From positions 90,852,001-90,916,000 of the forward strand of contig CM053148.1 in the NCBI GenBank assembly GCA_028571685.1: a DNA stretch of 64,000 nt, in the 5' to 3' direction. Of the stretch, positions 23,126 to 33,506 are shown piece after piece. This stretch comes from Heterohyrax brucei. Taxonomy: Eukaryota > Chordata > Mammalia > Hyracoidea > Procaviidae. Under the pieces are notes generated by a model. That model was given only the letters and a program-made list of their open reading frames with translations. It ran no database searches and was not told the origin of the DNA. The position numbers were made by a program, and so were the translations under genes. How positions within the stretch are numbered: the stretch's first letter is position 1; every line of letters begins with the position of its first letter.

Positions 23126-23287
23126 CCAAACAAGCCACTGCTTTGAAGTTAATTCTGACTCACAGGGACCCTATAGGTCAGAGTAGAACTGCCCCATAGA
23201 GCTTCCAAGGAGCGCCTGGTGGGTTTGAACTGTCAGCCTTTTGGTTAGCAGATGGAGCACTTAACCCACTTCCCCACCAGGGTTTCC
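23126..23287 (-). mobile_element. AfroSINE copy, well preserved
   Basis: Antisense, near full length: agttaattctgactcacagg, ggtcagagtagaactgcccc, gcgcctggtgggtttgaact, cttttggttagcagatgg, and ccccaccagggtttcc. Confidence 0.93.
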
Positions 23288-23813
23288 TAGCTTTAATAGT
23301 GCCTTAAATTTCAGTTTGGGGACAATTTACGAGTTTTCAAGTATGAAAGAATGGGCTTTGTAATGGAAAACTTGGCATGATCTTAATTATGCTGCTATTG
23401 AGTGTTCCTATAGGTAATTATATCCTTGTAAAAAAGGCAACAGTGGCTTGTAACCTGCAGGTAACATTTTTTATTAACTCCTTCTACACATTTGATATTG
23501 TTAATTTAAATCTTAACCTTTTATGTTGACTGATTCCCTTCCTGTACTCAACTTGCTTTGCTTTAAAACATTGGGAAAAAACATTTTATATTTAATTTCC
23601 ATGACCTCCTTATCCATTCTTTTTTAGTTAACTTGATGCACTGTGTTTACTCAGCTAATGATGTTTTAGCTAAGATTTCCAACTCAATCTAATTGGGTGA
23701 ATTTTTGTTTTATGATTGTGGCTTGAAAGCATGTGAGATAGCCAGGTATCTCATGACATTTTCTCATAATATTGTCATTCTAGAGTCGTTAAAAGTGAAC
23801 CTTTCAAGCCATT
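23288..23813. other. No recognisable gene or repeat
   Basis: No gene or clear repeat seen. Confidence 0.4.
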
Positions 23814-24222
23814 TGTTATGGATTGTATTGTGCCTCCCCAAAATATCTGTTGTAAATGCTGACATCTCTGTCTATGGTTATGGTTCCATTTGAAAGTGGC
23901 TTTTCTTTGTTATGTCGATGTTACGATAGGATCTGCCTTAATTCAATCACTTTTGAAATACAAAAGAACAAATTAAGAAAACAAACAAGTACAAATGGAG
24001 GTAAAGACATCCCATGATCACCACCAAGGAATACAGAAGGAATAGAAGCTGAAACGAGATAAAAATGTTCCCGCAGAGTGGATACAGAGAGAGAGAGTCT
24101 TCCCCCGAGCCTCTGCCCTGAATTCAAACTTCCAGTCTCCTAAACTGTAAGAGAGTAAATTTCTGTTTGTTAAAGCCACCCACTTGTGTTATTTCCACCA
24201 TAGCTGCACCAGACAGCTAAGA
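23814..24222 (+). mobile_element. ERVL-MaLR 5' LTR of a provirus remnant (fossil)
   Basis: Sense LTR starting TGTTATGGATTG. Its 3' part has ctgaattcaaacttccagtc, agagtaaatttctgtttg and ccacttgtgttatttcc. It is followed, after a SINE, by MaLR internal sequence and a second partial LTR, so this is a provirus remnant and not a solo LTR. Confidence 0.83.
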
Positions 24223-24429
24223 GGACCCTGGTGGCACAGTGGTTAAGTGCTCTGCTGCTAATCCAAAGGTTGGATGTATGATCCACTGAATGGCACCGTA
24301 GAAGAATGAGCTGGTGAACTGCTCACATAAATGCTACATCCTAGAAAACCCTATGGGGCAGTTCTGCTGTCACATACGGTCACAATGAGTTGATACAGAC
24401 TCAAAAACACCTGACAACTACAACAGGTA
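24223..24429 (+). mobile_element. AfroSINE long variant, inserted in the MaLR remnant
   Basis: Head gaccctggtggcacagtggt with A-box-like tggcacagtgg. Long-variant block gaatgagctggtgaactgct. Body ccctatggggcagttctgct. Tail cacaatgagttgatacagac ending acctgacaactacaacagg. It separates the 5' LTR from the internal region. Confidence 0.85.
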
Positions 24430-24668
24430 GCAAAACAATAATTTGGTTTCAGGAGTGGGGTGCTGCTCTAACAAATACCTAAAACGCGGAAGTGATTTTG
24501 GAACTGGGTAATGGTACAATCTGGAAGAATTTTGAGGTACTTTACAGTGAGGCCCTACATGGCGCTGAAGAATTTATTGGTATAATTGTGGATTTTAAGG
24601 GCAACTCTGACAGGGGCTTTGAAAGAACTGAGAATGTCTGTGAAAGCTTCTCGTTGAAGAATAGGTTT
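24430..24668 (+). mobile_element. MaLR internal region, short remnant (fossil)
   Basis: ggagtggggtgctgctctaa, caaatacctaaaacgcggaa, and tttggaactgggtaatggta match the start of MaLR internal sequence (MLT1/MST-int type). MaLR elements are non-autonomous and relied on ERVL proteins. The remnant is far shorter than a complete interior. A 104-residue open frame crosses it and is not a host gene. Confidence 0.75.
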
Positions 24669-24940
24669 TGTTATGTTGATGATACAGTAGTAGATATGCT
24701 GAGTTTTAGGTCAATCTCTTTTGAAATAAAAAAGAGCAGATTAGGCACAGGAAACTTGGAATACAAGTTCAAAAGAGACAAGGATCTTTCCCCAGAGCAG
24801 ACATAGACAGAGGCTTCCTGTAGAGTGGGTATCCAGAATTCAGAGTTCTAACCTTCTAAACTAAAAAAATAAATTCCTGTTCATCAAAGCCAGCCACTTG
24901 TGGTATTTTATTGTAACAACTCAAGATAAATAAAAATAAA
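24669..24940 (+). mobile_element. MaLR 3' LTR, partial (fossil)
   Basis: ctcttttgaaataaaaaaga parallels cacttttgaaatacaaaaga in the 5' LTR. The end reads cagagttctaaccttctaaa, aaataaattcctg, agccacttgtggtatttt. Only the 3' portion of the LTR is recognisable. Confidence 0.75.
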
Positions 24941-25189
24941 ATAATTGGTTTACTAGGTACCAAATTTTAACTAGCACTCCAATAAGTGTCCTTTTTTCTT
25001 CAAATTATTTCTAAACTTTTGAGTGTAACAGAGTCCATGCCATATTTATTGGTTGAATGATGCCTTAATTTTTACTCTGGCTTGTTAAGGACAAAGCCAT
25101 GTTAGTTATGGTCTTGATACAAATATATGATTTGTTAAGATTAGGATGGGAAAAACACACCTTCAGCAAATAATGCTAAGACATCTAGA

Positions 25190-25360
25190 TCAAAATACAA
25201 ATAAAAAATCACAATAAGAGAACACTTTACATGTACTAGGATGATTATTGTTTAAAAAATTGAAAAGCAAGCATTGAGGAGGATGTGGAGAAACAGAAAC
25301 ACATGTATATTGTGGGAGGTGAAATAAAATGATGTGATCAAAGTGGAAAACATGCTAAAT
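25190..25360 (+). mobile_element. Old L1 fragment (ORF2 3' region)
   Basis: aaaaatcacaataagagaac, tgtactaggatgattattg, gaggaggatgtggagaaaca and gatcaaagtggaaaacatg follow the order of the L1 ORF2 3' region known as 'atcacaatgagata..', 'taggatggct', 'ggatgtggagaaa'. An L1M-age remnant. The flanks 24941-25189 and 25361-25499 show nothing else. Confidence 0.75.
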
Positions 25361-25499
25361 GGAGAAATACTATCTACCAATTCTAATCTAGCTCTGATAA
25401 TTTCAAACAAATTTAAAATTCTCTTTTGAATCTCTTCCCTTTATACTTTTGCTAACTGTGTTTAGTCAACTTCATGAAGAAGCATTGAGTAAGTAACAC

Positions 25500-25635
25500 A
25501 CAAAACTCCAACAAACTCAAGCTCACATGCCACCTCGTCTGTGACACCTTCCTCACTCTACCAAGAGAGTAAATTTCTCCTTCTGGTTGTATTCGTTTAA
25601 CTGAGAATATGTAATGAATTGGCACTGCACAGATT
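25500..25635 (+). mobile_element. L2 LINE 3'-end remnant (tentative)
   Basis: caagctcacatgccacctcg, tctgtgacaccttcctcact and the following text resemble the L2 block 'tcaagtcccacctcctctgtgaagccttccctga' piece by piece. This lies inside the longest open frame of the window (187 residues, minus strand), which is therefore not a gene. Confidence 0.5.
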
Positions 25636-25724
25636 TCAGTCCTGCCCTCAGGTATCAGCTGTGGGACTCTGAACCCACTACTTGGCTCTCTATGCCTCTG
25701 CTTTCTCTTTAGATCTGAGTTGTG
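25636..25724 (+). mobile_element. MIR SINE remnant
   Basis: tatcagctgtgggactctga, then cttggctctctatgcctctg and ctttctctttagatctgag follow the MIR core 'agctgtgtgaccttgggca...ctgtgcctcagtttcctcatctg'. Confidence 0.55.
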
Positions 25725-25744
25725 AACACAATAACCACTAAATC

Positions 25745-25908
25745 CATTGCTATGGAGTTGATCCTGACTCCTGACTTCCTCATGTGTCACAGAATAGAAC
25801 TGCTTCATAGGGTTTTTTCTGCAATCCTTGTGGAAACCAACCTTCAGGCATTTCTTCCATGACATCACTGGGTTGGTTTGAAACTGCCAACCTTTTGGTA
25901 CTAAAATG
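25745..25908 (-). mobile_element. AfroSINE long variant
   Basis: Antisense: ccattgctatggagttgatc, cagaatagaactgcttcata, the long block ttcaggcatttcttcc, and ctgccaaccttttgg. First member of a dense SINE cluster that runs to 27104. Confidence 0.75.
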
Positions 25909-26045
25909 AAATTGCCATTGTAACTCAAATGGTCGCAAATTTGACCTGATCTGTGATCTTTCAGAAAGAAAAACTGACTTGATTTAAACTCGTAGTCTGT
26001 AATACACAGCACCAATATTCATGTTTCACTTCAGGAATACTGCGG

Positions 26046-26105
26046 ATGTTCTCCTAGCCAAAAGCCAAGTGCCATCGAGTCGGAGCTGACTCATGGTGAC
26101 CCTGT
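26046..26105 (-). repeat. Solitary SINE/RTE-type 3' tail
   Basis: gccaagtgccatcgagtcgg and gctgactcatggtgaccct form the antisense tail. No SINE body follows before unrelated sequence. Confidence 0.65.
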
Positions 26106-26139
26106 GGGCCAGATATTCTCCTGGACATGTCAAAAACAT

Positions 26140-26345
26140 GTGTGTTTATATCCTCAGTACCAGTTGCTGTTGACTTGATTCTGACTCACGGTAACTCCTG
26201 TGTGTCGCAGAGTAAAACTACACCACATAGAGATTTCAACTGCTGTGACCTTTTGGAAATGGATCAACAGGTCTTTCTTTCAGGATGTCTCTGGGTAGAT
26301 TCAAACCCCTTCAACCTTTTTGATATCTATTGAGCTCTTAATCAT
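26140..26345 (-). mobile_element. AfroSINE long variant
   Basis: Antisense: gttgctgttgacttgattct, cgcagagtaaaactacacca, the long block gatcaacaggtctttctttc, and tctgggtagattcaaacccc. The head is eroded. Confidence 0.78.
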
Positions 26346-26383
26346 TTGTGTCACTCTGTGACTTCTATATACTCGATAAAAAC

Positions 26384-26592
26384 AAGCAAAAAACCCATTG
26401 TCATCGAGTGATTCCAACTCATAGCCACCCTATAGGACAGAACAGAGCTACACGATAGAGTTACCAAGGCCATAATCTTTACGGAAGCAGCTTGCCGCAT
26501 TTTTGTCTCACAAAGACAGAGGCTGCTGGATTTGAACTGCCAATTGTTTGATTAGCAACTAGAGCTGAACCACTGTGCAACCAACCCCCAAA
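26384..26592 (-). mobile_element. AfroSINE long variant
   Basis: Antisense: aacccattgtcatcgagtga, ccaccctataggacagaaca, the long block aatctttacggaagcagct, ctgctggatttgaactgcc, and gaaccactgtgcaacc. Confidence 0.85.
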
Positions 26593-26599
26593 TCCCACA

Positions 26600-26716
26600 T
26601 TTGTTTCAACTGAGTCAATTCTGACTCACGTGCCATCAGGGCTGTTTATATCCTCCATGCCTACAGAGACAAACCTACTGCCATCCAGCTGATTTTGTCT
26701 CACAGAGACCCCCGTA
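26600..26716 (-). repeat. Two short SINE 3' tails in tandem
   Basis: The first is tgagtcaattctgactcacg at about 26615. The second is acctactgccatccagctga then ttttgtctcacagagaccc at about 26674-26714. Both are tail-only pieces between fuller SINEs. Confidence 0.5.
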
Positions 26717-26929
26717 TCCTCAGTAGCTTTAATAAACAAATGCTCGGAAATCAGTGAGCTGCTGCAGTGCTAGCCATTAGTCTGTAGTAGTCCCAGCCCG
26801 GCCTCACTGTTGGCATTGTGGTTAACACTTCCACCTGTCCCATGTTTTCTGTGGAATGTATGCAGTAATTTTAAGATGAATGCCTAGATTAGGTAGTCAC
26901 TATCTTGATAAATACGTCTTAACAATAAA

Positions 26930-27104
26930 CCCAGAAACACCAGTAGTATAGTGGTTATGTGCCATATCTGCTCACCAAAAAAGTGGGCAGTTCAGATCTG
27001 CCAGGCACTCCTTGGAAACGCCAAGGGGCAGTTCTACTCTGACCTATAGGGTCGCTATGAGTCAGAATTGATTCAGCGGCAGTGGGCTTGGTTTGGTTTG
27101 GAAT
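26930..27104 (+). mobile_element. AfroSINE copy, full length
   Basis: Head caccagtagtatagtggtta, ccgcc-like ggcagttcagatctgccagg, body ggggcagttctactctgacc, tail gggtcgctatgagtcagaat, and end ggcagtgggcttggtttgg. The most intact tail in the cluster. Confidence 0.93.
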
Positions 27105-27966
27105 AATACAACAGGAGGAAAGAAAAGTCGTATCAGCTCTAAGGGAATATAACCTGAGGTTCTTAATTCATTTAAGGACCCATAAAGTGTAATGACAATG
27201 AGGTTCTTCATCAAAAAAGATTTTGAGAAGGAGAGGGGACAAGTGAGTAGAACTAGATACATTTGAACAAATCCACAGAAGATTCAAGCTGACTTGTGTT
27301 TTAAAAATCCTATTCCTCTCAACTTTAAACCTGAAGTTCACTCCAATTCTGACCAAGCCTTTATGTTTTTAAGCTCTCCTCGATATCCATTATCTCATAT
27401 TAAAAACTGCTGCCTCTTTTCTTATCTAAGCCAGATGGGATTTATATTGAGCCCATCCAAGCGACCACACATCAGTCTACCCATAAGTGGGGCAGGGGAG
27501 AAATCTGAAGTGGTTCACAGTTATCTAAGAATATACCCACAGCATATGGCATTTTAAAACCTGGCGACTGCATGATGGCTATACATTCAATCTCATCATC
27601 CAAAGAGTTCAGGGCTTAGCTCCATAATTAGAGAACCAGAGAATCCTAAATGCCAAGGCAGATGGAGTGGAAACTAGAAAAAAACATAAAGAAAACCTCG
27701 TATTCACCCCAAACTCATAATAGAAAGATCCCAAATCACAGGTGAACCCCACGTGCATTATAGAGAAAAACTTAATGGTAGAAGGTATCTTCTGATGTTT
27801 ACAGGCCTGCATTCTCTTTCTCCTTCATAAAGAACCCTGATTTCATTGATGTGTCCTCCCTTATCTCATACTGGACATATACTCCAATGAGAAGTTGTTC
27901 TCATCACAAGTTTCAGCATCTGAAAGATTGACTCCAATCACTTGGAGAATAATACTATATTGTCCA
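27105..27966. other. No recognisable gene or repeat (0.86 kb)
   Basis: Short open frames only. No domain or repeat that I recognise. Confidence 0.4.
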
Positions 27967-28128
27967 AGTAAACCATGCTGGCCCAGTGGTTAAGAGGTAC
28001 AGTTGCTAAACAATAGGCTGACAGTTTGAATCCTCCTGGTGCTACCTGCAAAACTTATGAGGCAGTTCTACTCTGTTCTATAGTGTTACAACCATCCAGA
28101 ATTGACTTGATGGTAATCAGTTTGTGTA
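27967..28128 (+). mobile_element. AfroSINE copy, diverged
   Basis: Head catgctggcccagtggttaa, ctgacagtttgaatcctcct, body gaggcagttctactctgttc, and tail cagaattgacttgatggtaa. Confidence 0.87.
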
Positions 28129-28861
28129 CTAGATTTGTGTTGTCCATAATGGGACATGTTTGAGGTTGCAGGGATGCCCTATGTAATTCTAACAGTACAA
28201 GTAACAAAATCTTTGGGGCTAACTAGAATAAACAGTCTCTCTTTATCACATCTGGGGGAGGAATGAGTTTATGGACCAATGGACACAAGCATTTGCAGAT
28301 GACTTTGGAAAAATCTTTCATCTTTATAGTTTCTTGGACATTGTCTTGCACCACATGGAAACCCTAACAACCCCTACTCTTTCCTGCTACCTGAGCACAA
28401 ATTGGGCACATGGAGAATCCCATGGAATTGATGCTAAAAGTGCTCAAATAGGTCAACACTGAATTCCAAGGTCATTCTACTGCCTACAGTTGAAGGTATG
28501 AGAAAAGTTTCTTACAGCTTAAGCTAGTTTGTGAAGGGTTTTCTATCACTTTGGAGCAAGCAGGATTGTAACCCACTCTGGATTTGCTTTGGAGAGCTGC
28601 AAAAGAGACATTAATTTTTTTTCATGGTCAGTTGAAGAACCCTAGTTTCTCTGTCTGAATGCCATTGTTTGTATTTCTCCTACATATTTTTCTGTTTTTG
28701 CAATTATTTATGATTTTTGTTGGCTTGGTTCACGTAGTCCTATTTTTGATCCCAATGTCTTCCATCATTCTCAGTAGGCTTGACAGCTTCTTCTGCAGAC
28801 CAGATTTCATCCACAAACTGTTCTTCAAGTTCTATGGGACATTCCAGTAGTAGTTCTCTAG
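28129..28861. other. No recognisable gene or repeat (0.7 kb)
   Basis: Small open frames at 28271 and 28659 show no known domain. Nothing assignable. Confidence 0.4.
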
Positions 28862-28950
28862 TCTCCCATCCTCTCCTTTCCCCTCCCCTCCCCTCCCCTT
28901 TCCTCTCCTTCCCTCTCCTTTTCTTTCTCTTCCTCTCCCCTATTTTCCCC
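28862..28950. repeat. Polypyrimidine CCCCT-type tract
   Basis: Repeats of ctcccctcccctcccct and ttcctctccttccctct. On the complement this is a purine tract. A Lys/Arg/Glu/Gly-rich minus frame and a Ser-rich plus frame here come from composition alone. Confidence 0.85.
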
Positions 28951-29251
28951 ACCATTACCCCTCTAACTCCCAATCTGCGACAATTTATTCTTAAGGTGAC
29001 CTTGTAGCTTTAGTTTAGTCAATAGTTATGAATACATAACACATACAAATCCTTGGGAATCTTAGATCAAGATCAAGAACAGATCAGTTTGAGATTAATG
29101 CAAGTAACATCCTCATTGGTACTATATTTTAGTAATAAAGTGCCTTTTCCCATAAATTGACAGCGAAAAATTCTCAATTTATTGAGGATCATTTGAAATA
29201 CTTTAATTTGACTCTGGTTTCACAGATATATCTACATCTATGTGTTTCTGA
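28951..29251. other. No recognisable gene or repeat
   Basis: No gene or clear repeat seen. Confidence 0.35.
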
Positions 29252-29780
29252 GGATACCAGAAAGATTCTAACCTGACTATGCAAAAACATTCACCTGTGT
29301 GGATCATAACAGTTTATGGATAACATTTTAAAGAATGAGAATTCCAGAACACATAGTTGGACTCATGCAGAACCGATATACAGATCAAGAGGAAGTCATT
29401 CAAACAGATCAAAAAGATACTGTGTAGCTTAGAATTAGGAAAGATTTGCATCAGGGGTGTGAATTTTCACTATGTCATTAAATCTGTATGCTGAGCAAAT
29501 AATCAGAGAAGCTGGACCTCATGAAGAAGAAGGATGCATCTGGATTCGAAGAAGACTCATTAACATGTGATATGTAGATGGCACAACCTTGCTCTACGGA
29601 AAGTGAAGTTACTTAAAGCACTTAATGATGAACTTCAAACACTACAGCCTCCACTATGGATTATACTTCCACATAAAGAAAACTGCAGTCTTCACAGTTG
29701 GACCAATAAACATCAAAATAAATGGAGAGAAGATTGAAGTTCTCAAAGATTTTATTTAACTCAGACCCACCATCAACACC
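29252..29780 (+). mobile_element. RTE LINE reverse-transcriptase region, left part (split by an LTR)
   Basis: Sense RT region: tgactatgcaaaaacattc (DYAKTF-like), ggtgtg block near 29455, ctgtatgctgagcaaataat, and gaagaagactcattaacat. The catalytic box at about 29568 reads YVDG instead of YADD. It continues to actttatg-like sequence and stops at catcaacacc, where an LTR was inserted. RTE resumes at 30285. Frame broken. Confidence 0.88.
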
Positions 29781-30284
29781 TGTCTTAGTTATCTAATGCT
29801 GCTATATCAGAAAATACTGTAAGTGGATGGTTTTAACAATGAGAAGTTTATTTTTTTACAATCCAGTAGACTACAAGTCTGAATCCAGGGCATCATCTCC
29901 AGGTGAAAGCCTTTGCTCGGTGAACTCTGGAGGAAGATTCTTAGCTTCAGTTTTCCCTTCTTCTTTGAGCATCTCAGTGAAGGAACCTCAGGTCCAAAGG
30001 ACGTGCTGCACTCCTGGCACTGCTTTTTTAGTGTTATGAAGTCCTCGTTTCCCTCTGCTCACTTCTCTCTTCTATGTCCTGTAAGAAATTGGCTTAAAAC
30101 ATTATCCAAGCTTGTAGACCTCAGAATAACTGATCCATCTTATTGAATCATAGTGATAGAATTTCTGGCACATAGGAAAATCCCAGCAAATGACAAAATT
30201 GTGGAGAGTTATACTGTACTGAGAATCATGTCCCAGTCAAACTGATAAACACATTTTGGGGAGGACATATCTCAGTCCATGACA
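29781..30284 (-). mobile_element. ERVL-MaLR solo LTR inserted in an RTE copy (fossil)
   Basis: Antisense LTR of 504 bp, TGTCTTAG to CCATGACA, flanked by acacc (29776-29780) and atacc (30285-30289), a 5 bp target duplication with one difference. Both ends look whole and the interior is decayed. It is younger than the RTE copy it splits. Confidence 0.9.
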
Positions 30285-30842
30285 ATACCCACAGAAGCAA
30301 CAGTCAAGAAATGAAACAATACTTTGCATTGGGCAAATCAACTGCAAAAGATCCCTTTGAAATGTTAAAAAGTTAAGATATCACCCTGAAGGCTAAGGTG
30401 CTCCCTACCTAAACCCTGATGCTTTAAATTGCTACATATACATTGAAACCTGGGCAATGGATTAGGAAGACCAAGGAAGAATTGATGGCTTTGAATTATT
30501 GTGTTGGGAGAGAATATTCCAGGGACTGCCAGAAGAACCTACAAATCTATCTTGGAAGAAGTATGGTCAGAATGCCCCTTAGAAGTGAGATGACAAGACT
30601 GTATCTCACGTGCATTGCACGTGTTATGAGGAGGGACCAGTCCCTGGAGAAGGACATCATACCTGGTAAGTTAATTCAGCAAAACAGAGGAAGACTGGAG
30701 GAGATGGACTGAAGCAGTGACTGCAACAAAGAGCGCAAGCGTAACAATCGTGGGGATGGCACCAGACCAGGTAGCGTTTCATTCTGTTGTGCACAGAGGC
30801 CCTATGAACTGGAACCAATATAATGACACTTAACAGAAACAA
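30285..30842 (+). mobile_element. RTE LINE, right part (C-terminus and tail)
   Basis: Resumes with acagaagcaacagtcaagaa, then cattgggcaaatcaactgca, gaagaattgatggctttgaa and aggagggaccagtccctgga (the 'RRDQSLEKDIIPGK' block, intact in one open frame at 30443-30712). The end is atgacacttaacagaaacaac. With 29252-29780 it gives about 1.1 kb of one LINE insertion. Confidence 0.9.
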
Positions 30843-31237
30843 CCTATCTATATCACCTATCTAGGTAGCTGTCTTTTTCCATAATATGCATAGCATACTC
30901 CTATATCATTTTATCACTTATTCAAAGCCTCAATATAATACTAAACATCCAAGTACTACAGAAAGTACAAAAGTATTAAGTCAAATTGAAAATAGAATTT
31001 CAGAACATGCAACTAGCATTTTGTATCTCTTACACAGAAATTAAATATGACCAGTTTAGGATAAAACTGCTTGAGAGGCTTTTGTTGACTATCACCTTTC
31101 TTGGGAGCTCTTCCTCAATCCACCAACCTTTGACTGAGAGGTTGAACACAAGCCATTAGCACCACTCACGGTGATATTCCCAGACTACAAAAGAAAACTA
31201 AATCAGAGAAACAAACAATAACAAAAGAAAAAAACAA
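30843..31237. other. No recognisable gene or repeat
   Basis: No gene or clear repeat seen. Confidence 0.35.
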
Positions 31238-31416
31238 ACAAAAAGCAGTGCCTTGCAGTGAATCCCAGCTCTTAGTGACTGTAGGACAATGTGGGACTGT
31301 AAATCTGTACAAAAGCAGACTGCCACATCTTTTTCCTATGGAGTGTTTGGTGGGTTCCAACGGAGGGTATTTTGGGTGATAGCTGAATGATTTAACCATG
31401 CACCACCAGGCTCCTT
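31238..31416 (-). mobile_element. AfroSINE long variant, diverged
   Basis: Antisense: gccttgcagtgaatcccagc, the long block aaaagcagactgccacatct, ttttcctatggagtgtttgg, and head ccatgcaccaccaggctcc. Confidence 0.8.
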
Positions 31417-32405
31417 TTCTAGAAAAGACACTCCGGAAACCAAATTATAATGAAGTTTTGGAGAAATCATTTCATCTCCATGAAAACATTTGAAATTAAG
31501 TACTTACAGTGAAAAAGCTGACACCCTCCAAAGGCTCTGTACTAAACCTTGTATTTATTATCTCTGTTCTATGTTCACTTGAAATTCCGAATAATAGTGT
31601 AGGCAAGAGAATCCTCTTCAGTTGTGGATGGACAGTAGTGATGTATGATTGCTGAAATGCAATCAAGCTACGCTTAACAAAAACTTGGATCTCAGTATCT
31701 GTGGTGAGCTATAAAAGCATTAGATGGAAAGTGAAATTTTTTTCTGTTTCATTAATTTTACAGTGAATGGCAATTTTACCACATCTCATCCTACTGAATA
31801 CATTTGTTCATTAGCACAGAAATAATAATTCATGGAATGCTCACCTAGGTGAATATTCAATTTTTATGTGCAATAATCTAGGGTTGCTATGCGTCAGAAT
31901 CAACACGACAGCACTGGGTTTGGTTTTAATGGTATTTTTTTCACTTTGTTAAAAAGTAAGTTTCAACCATATGTTGGACACTTTTTATTGTATGGTAGCC
32001 GTTCAAAGATTAAGCACAACCTAGGGATCCTGATTTCACAAGAACAAATAGGAAACAACCAGCTTGGCAGAGTTCAGATTAGAAGAGAGCTTCATTACAT
32101 ACATAAATTTATACACACCCGCAAACCTATCATATGCACATATATATCTACGCATATGCATGTGCATTGAGTTACGTATGTTTCTTTATGTAATCATGTA
32201 TATATACATAAGGAAAGACATACATGTTGTCTATTGGAGTATGATTAGTTGCATGGGTAACACAGTAGTATTCACTGGCAGAACAAATCATCATCGATCC
32301 TAAAATTCCAAACATCTTGAGTCCAATATTGAAATAGGCTATAAATAATTTTGATATAATATGAATAATCCTAATCTTGAAGGATTTTTTTTTAATCTTA
32401 AGGAA
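31417..32405. other. Mostly unassigned; one solitary SINE tail
   Basis: At 31880-31930 a sense tail alone is present (agggttgctatgcgtcagaa, then acgacagcactgggtttggt). The rest shows no gene or repeat, apart from an atac/catat-rich patch at 32098-32225. Confidence 0.5.
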
Positions 32406-32741
32406 TGTCTTAGATATCTAACACAGCTATAACAGAAATACCACAAGTAAACGACTTTAACAAACAGAAATCTCTTCTCTCACAGCTTCCAAGGCTGGAA
32501 GTTCAAATTCACATTGCTAGCTCTGGGAAAGTTCTTGTGTCTGTCTTCTCTTTGGTCTAGGAGACTCACAGGACAGAAACACTGAGTTCAAAGATGCATT
32601 CTGCTCCTGGCTCTTCTTTGTTTGTTACAATGAGGTCCTTCCCTCTGCTCAATTCTTTCTACTTTCATCTCTTGTAGGGTGGTGACTCAAGATACATTCT
32701 ACCCTAATCCTCATTAGCATGACTTAATCCTGCCTCAACAC
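32406..32741 (-). mobile_element. ERVL-MaLR LTR, first part (split by an RTE insertion; fossil)
   Basis: Antisense LTR opening TGTCTTAGATATC, with gctataacagaaataccaca and ctctgctcaattctttc. It is interrupted at aatcctgcctcaacac and continues at 33324. Broken, but its outer ends are recognisable. Confidence 0.88.
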
Positions 32742-33307
32742 TCATGGAAACAACAGTCAAGAAATCAAATGATATACTGCATTGGGCAAATCTGCTGCAA
32801 AAGATCTCTCTCAAGTGTAAAAAGGAAAGATGTCACTTTGAAGACCAACATGTTCCAAACCCAAGCCATGATGTTTTCAGTTGTCACATATGCTTGGGAA
32901 AACTAGGCAATGAGTAACGATAGTAAAGAAGAATTGATGTCATTGAATTAATGGTGTTGGTGAAGAATAGTGACTACACCATGGACTCCCAAAGAACCAA
33001 CCGATCTGTCTTGGAAGAAATGTAGTCAGAATGCTCCTTAGAATAAAAGATAGCAAGACTATGTCTCACATCCTTTGAACATGTTATCGGGAGGGGTCAG
33101 TTCCTGGAAGACATCGTGCTTATTAAAGGCAGAGAGTTAGCAAAAAATGAGGAAGACCCTCAACAAGGTGGATTGACACAGTGGGCACAACAATGGCCAC
33201 AAGCATCACAATGATTCTGAGAGTGACAGAAGACCAGGCGGTGTTTTGTTTGGTTGTATATAGCATCATTATGCCCTGGAGTCAATTTGACAGAAATTGG
33301 CAACAAC
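32742..33307 (+). mobile_element. RTE LINE inserted in an LTR, with 16 bp target duplication
   Basis: Sense 5'-truncated RTE copy: tcatggaaacaacagtcaag, gcattgggcaaatctgctgc, atcctttgaacatgttatcg, and aggaagaccctcaacaaggt. It ends at aattggcaacaac. Flanking copies aatcctgcctcaacac (32726-32741) and aatcctgcctcatcac (33308-33323) match at 15 of 16 bases, as expected for target-primed insertion. The frame is broken. Confidence 0.93.
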
Positions 33308-33323
33308 AATCCTGCCTCATCAC

Positions 33324-33506
33324 CATAACAGACAGTTTACTCCCCGAACAGTGTCATAACTACAGGCACAGAGGCCAGGATTTACAACACATCACAACGT
33401 AGAGGACAACCAGACCACAAAATGGAAGATAGTACACGACACTAAGAATCAGAGCCTAGCCAATTTGTCACATATTTTGAGAGAATGCAATTCAATTCCA
33501 TGATGG
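33324..33506 (-). mobile_element. ERVL-MaLR LTR, second part (continues 32406-32741)
   Basis: Antisense remainder: aacgtagaggacaaccagac, aaaatggaagatagtacacg, and gcctagccaatttgtcacat to ttcaattccatgat. It joins the first part across the RTE insertion. Confidence 0.87.

Noticed and set aside
24492-24806. 104-residue plus-strand frame
   Set aside because: It spans MaLR internal sequence and the partial 3' LTR, not a host gene.
25452-26015. 187-residue minus-strand frame, the longest in the window
   Set aside because: It runs across a SINE (25745-25908) and across L2-like and MIR-like remnants. No domain or plausible start, and the text is explained by repeats.
28862-29007. Ser-rich plus-strand and Arg/Lys/Glu-rich minus-strand frames
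   Set aside because: Artefacts of the CCCCT/AGGGG low-complexity tract.
30443-30712. 89-residue frame that looks protein-like
   Set aside because: It is the C-terminal region of an RTE LINE (RRDQSLEKD block), part of a dead copy.
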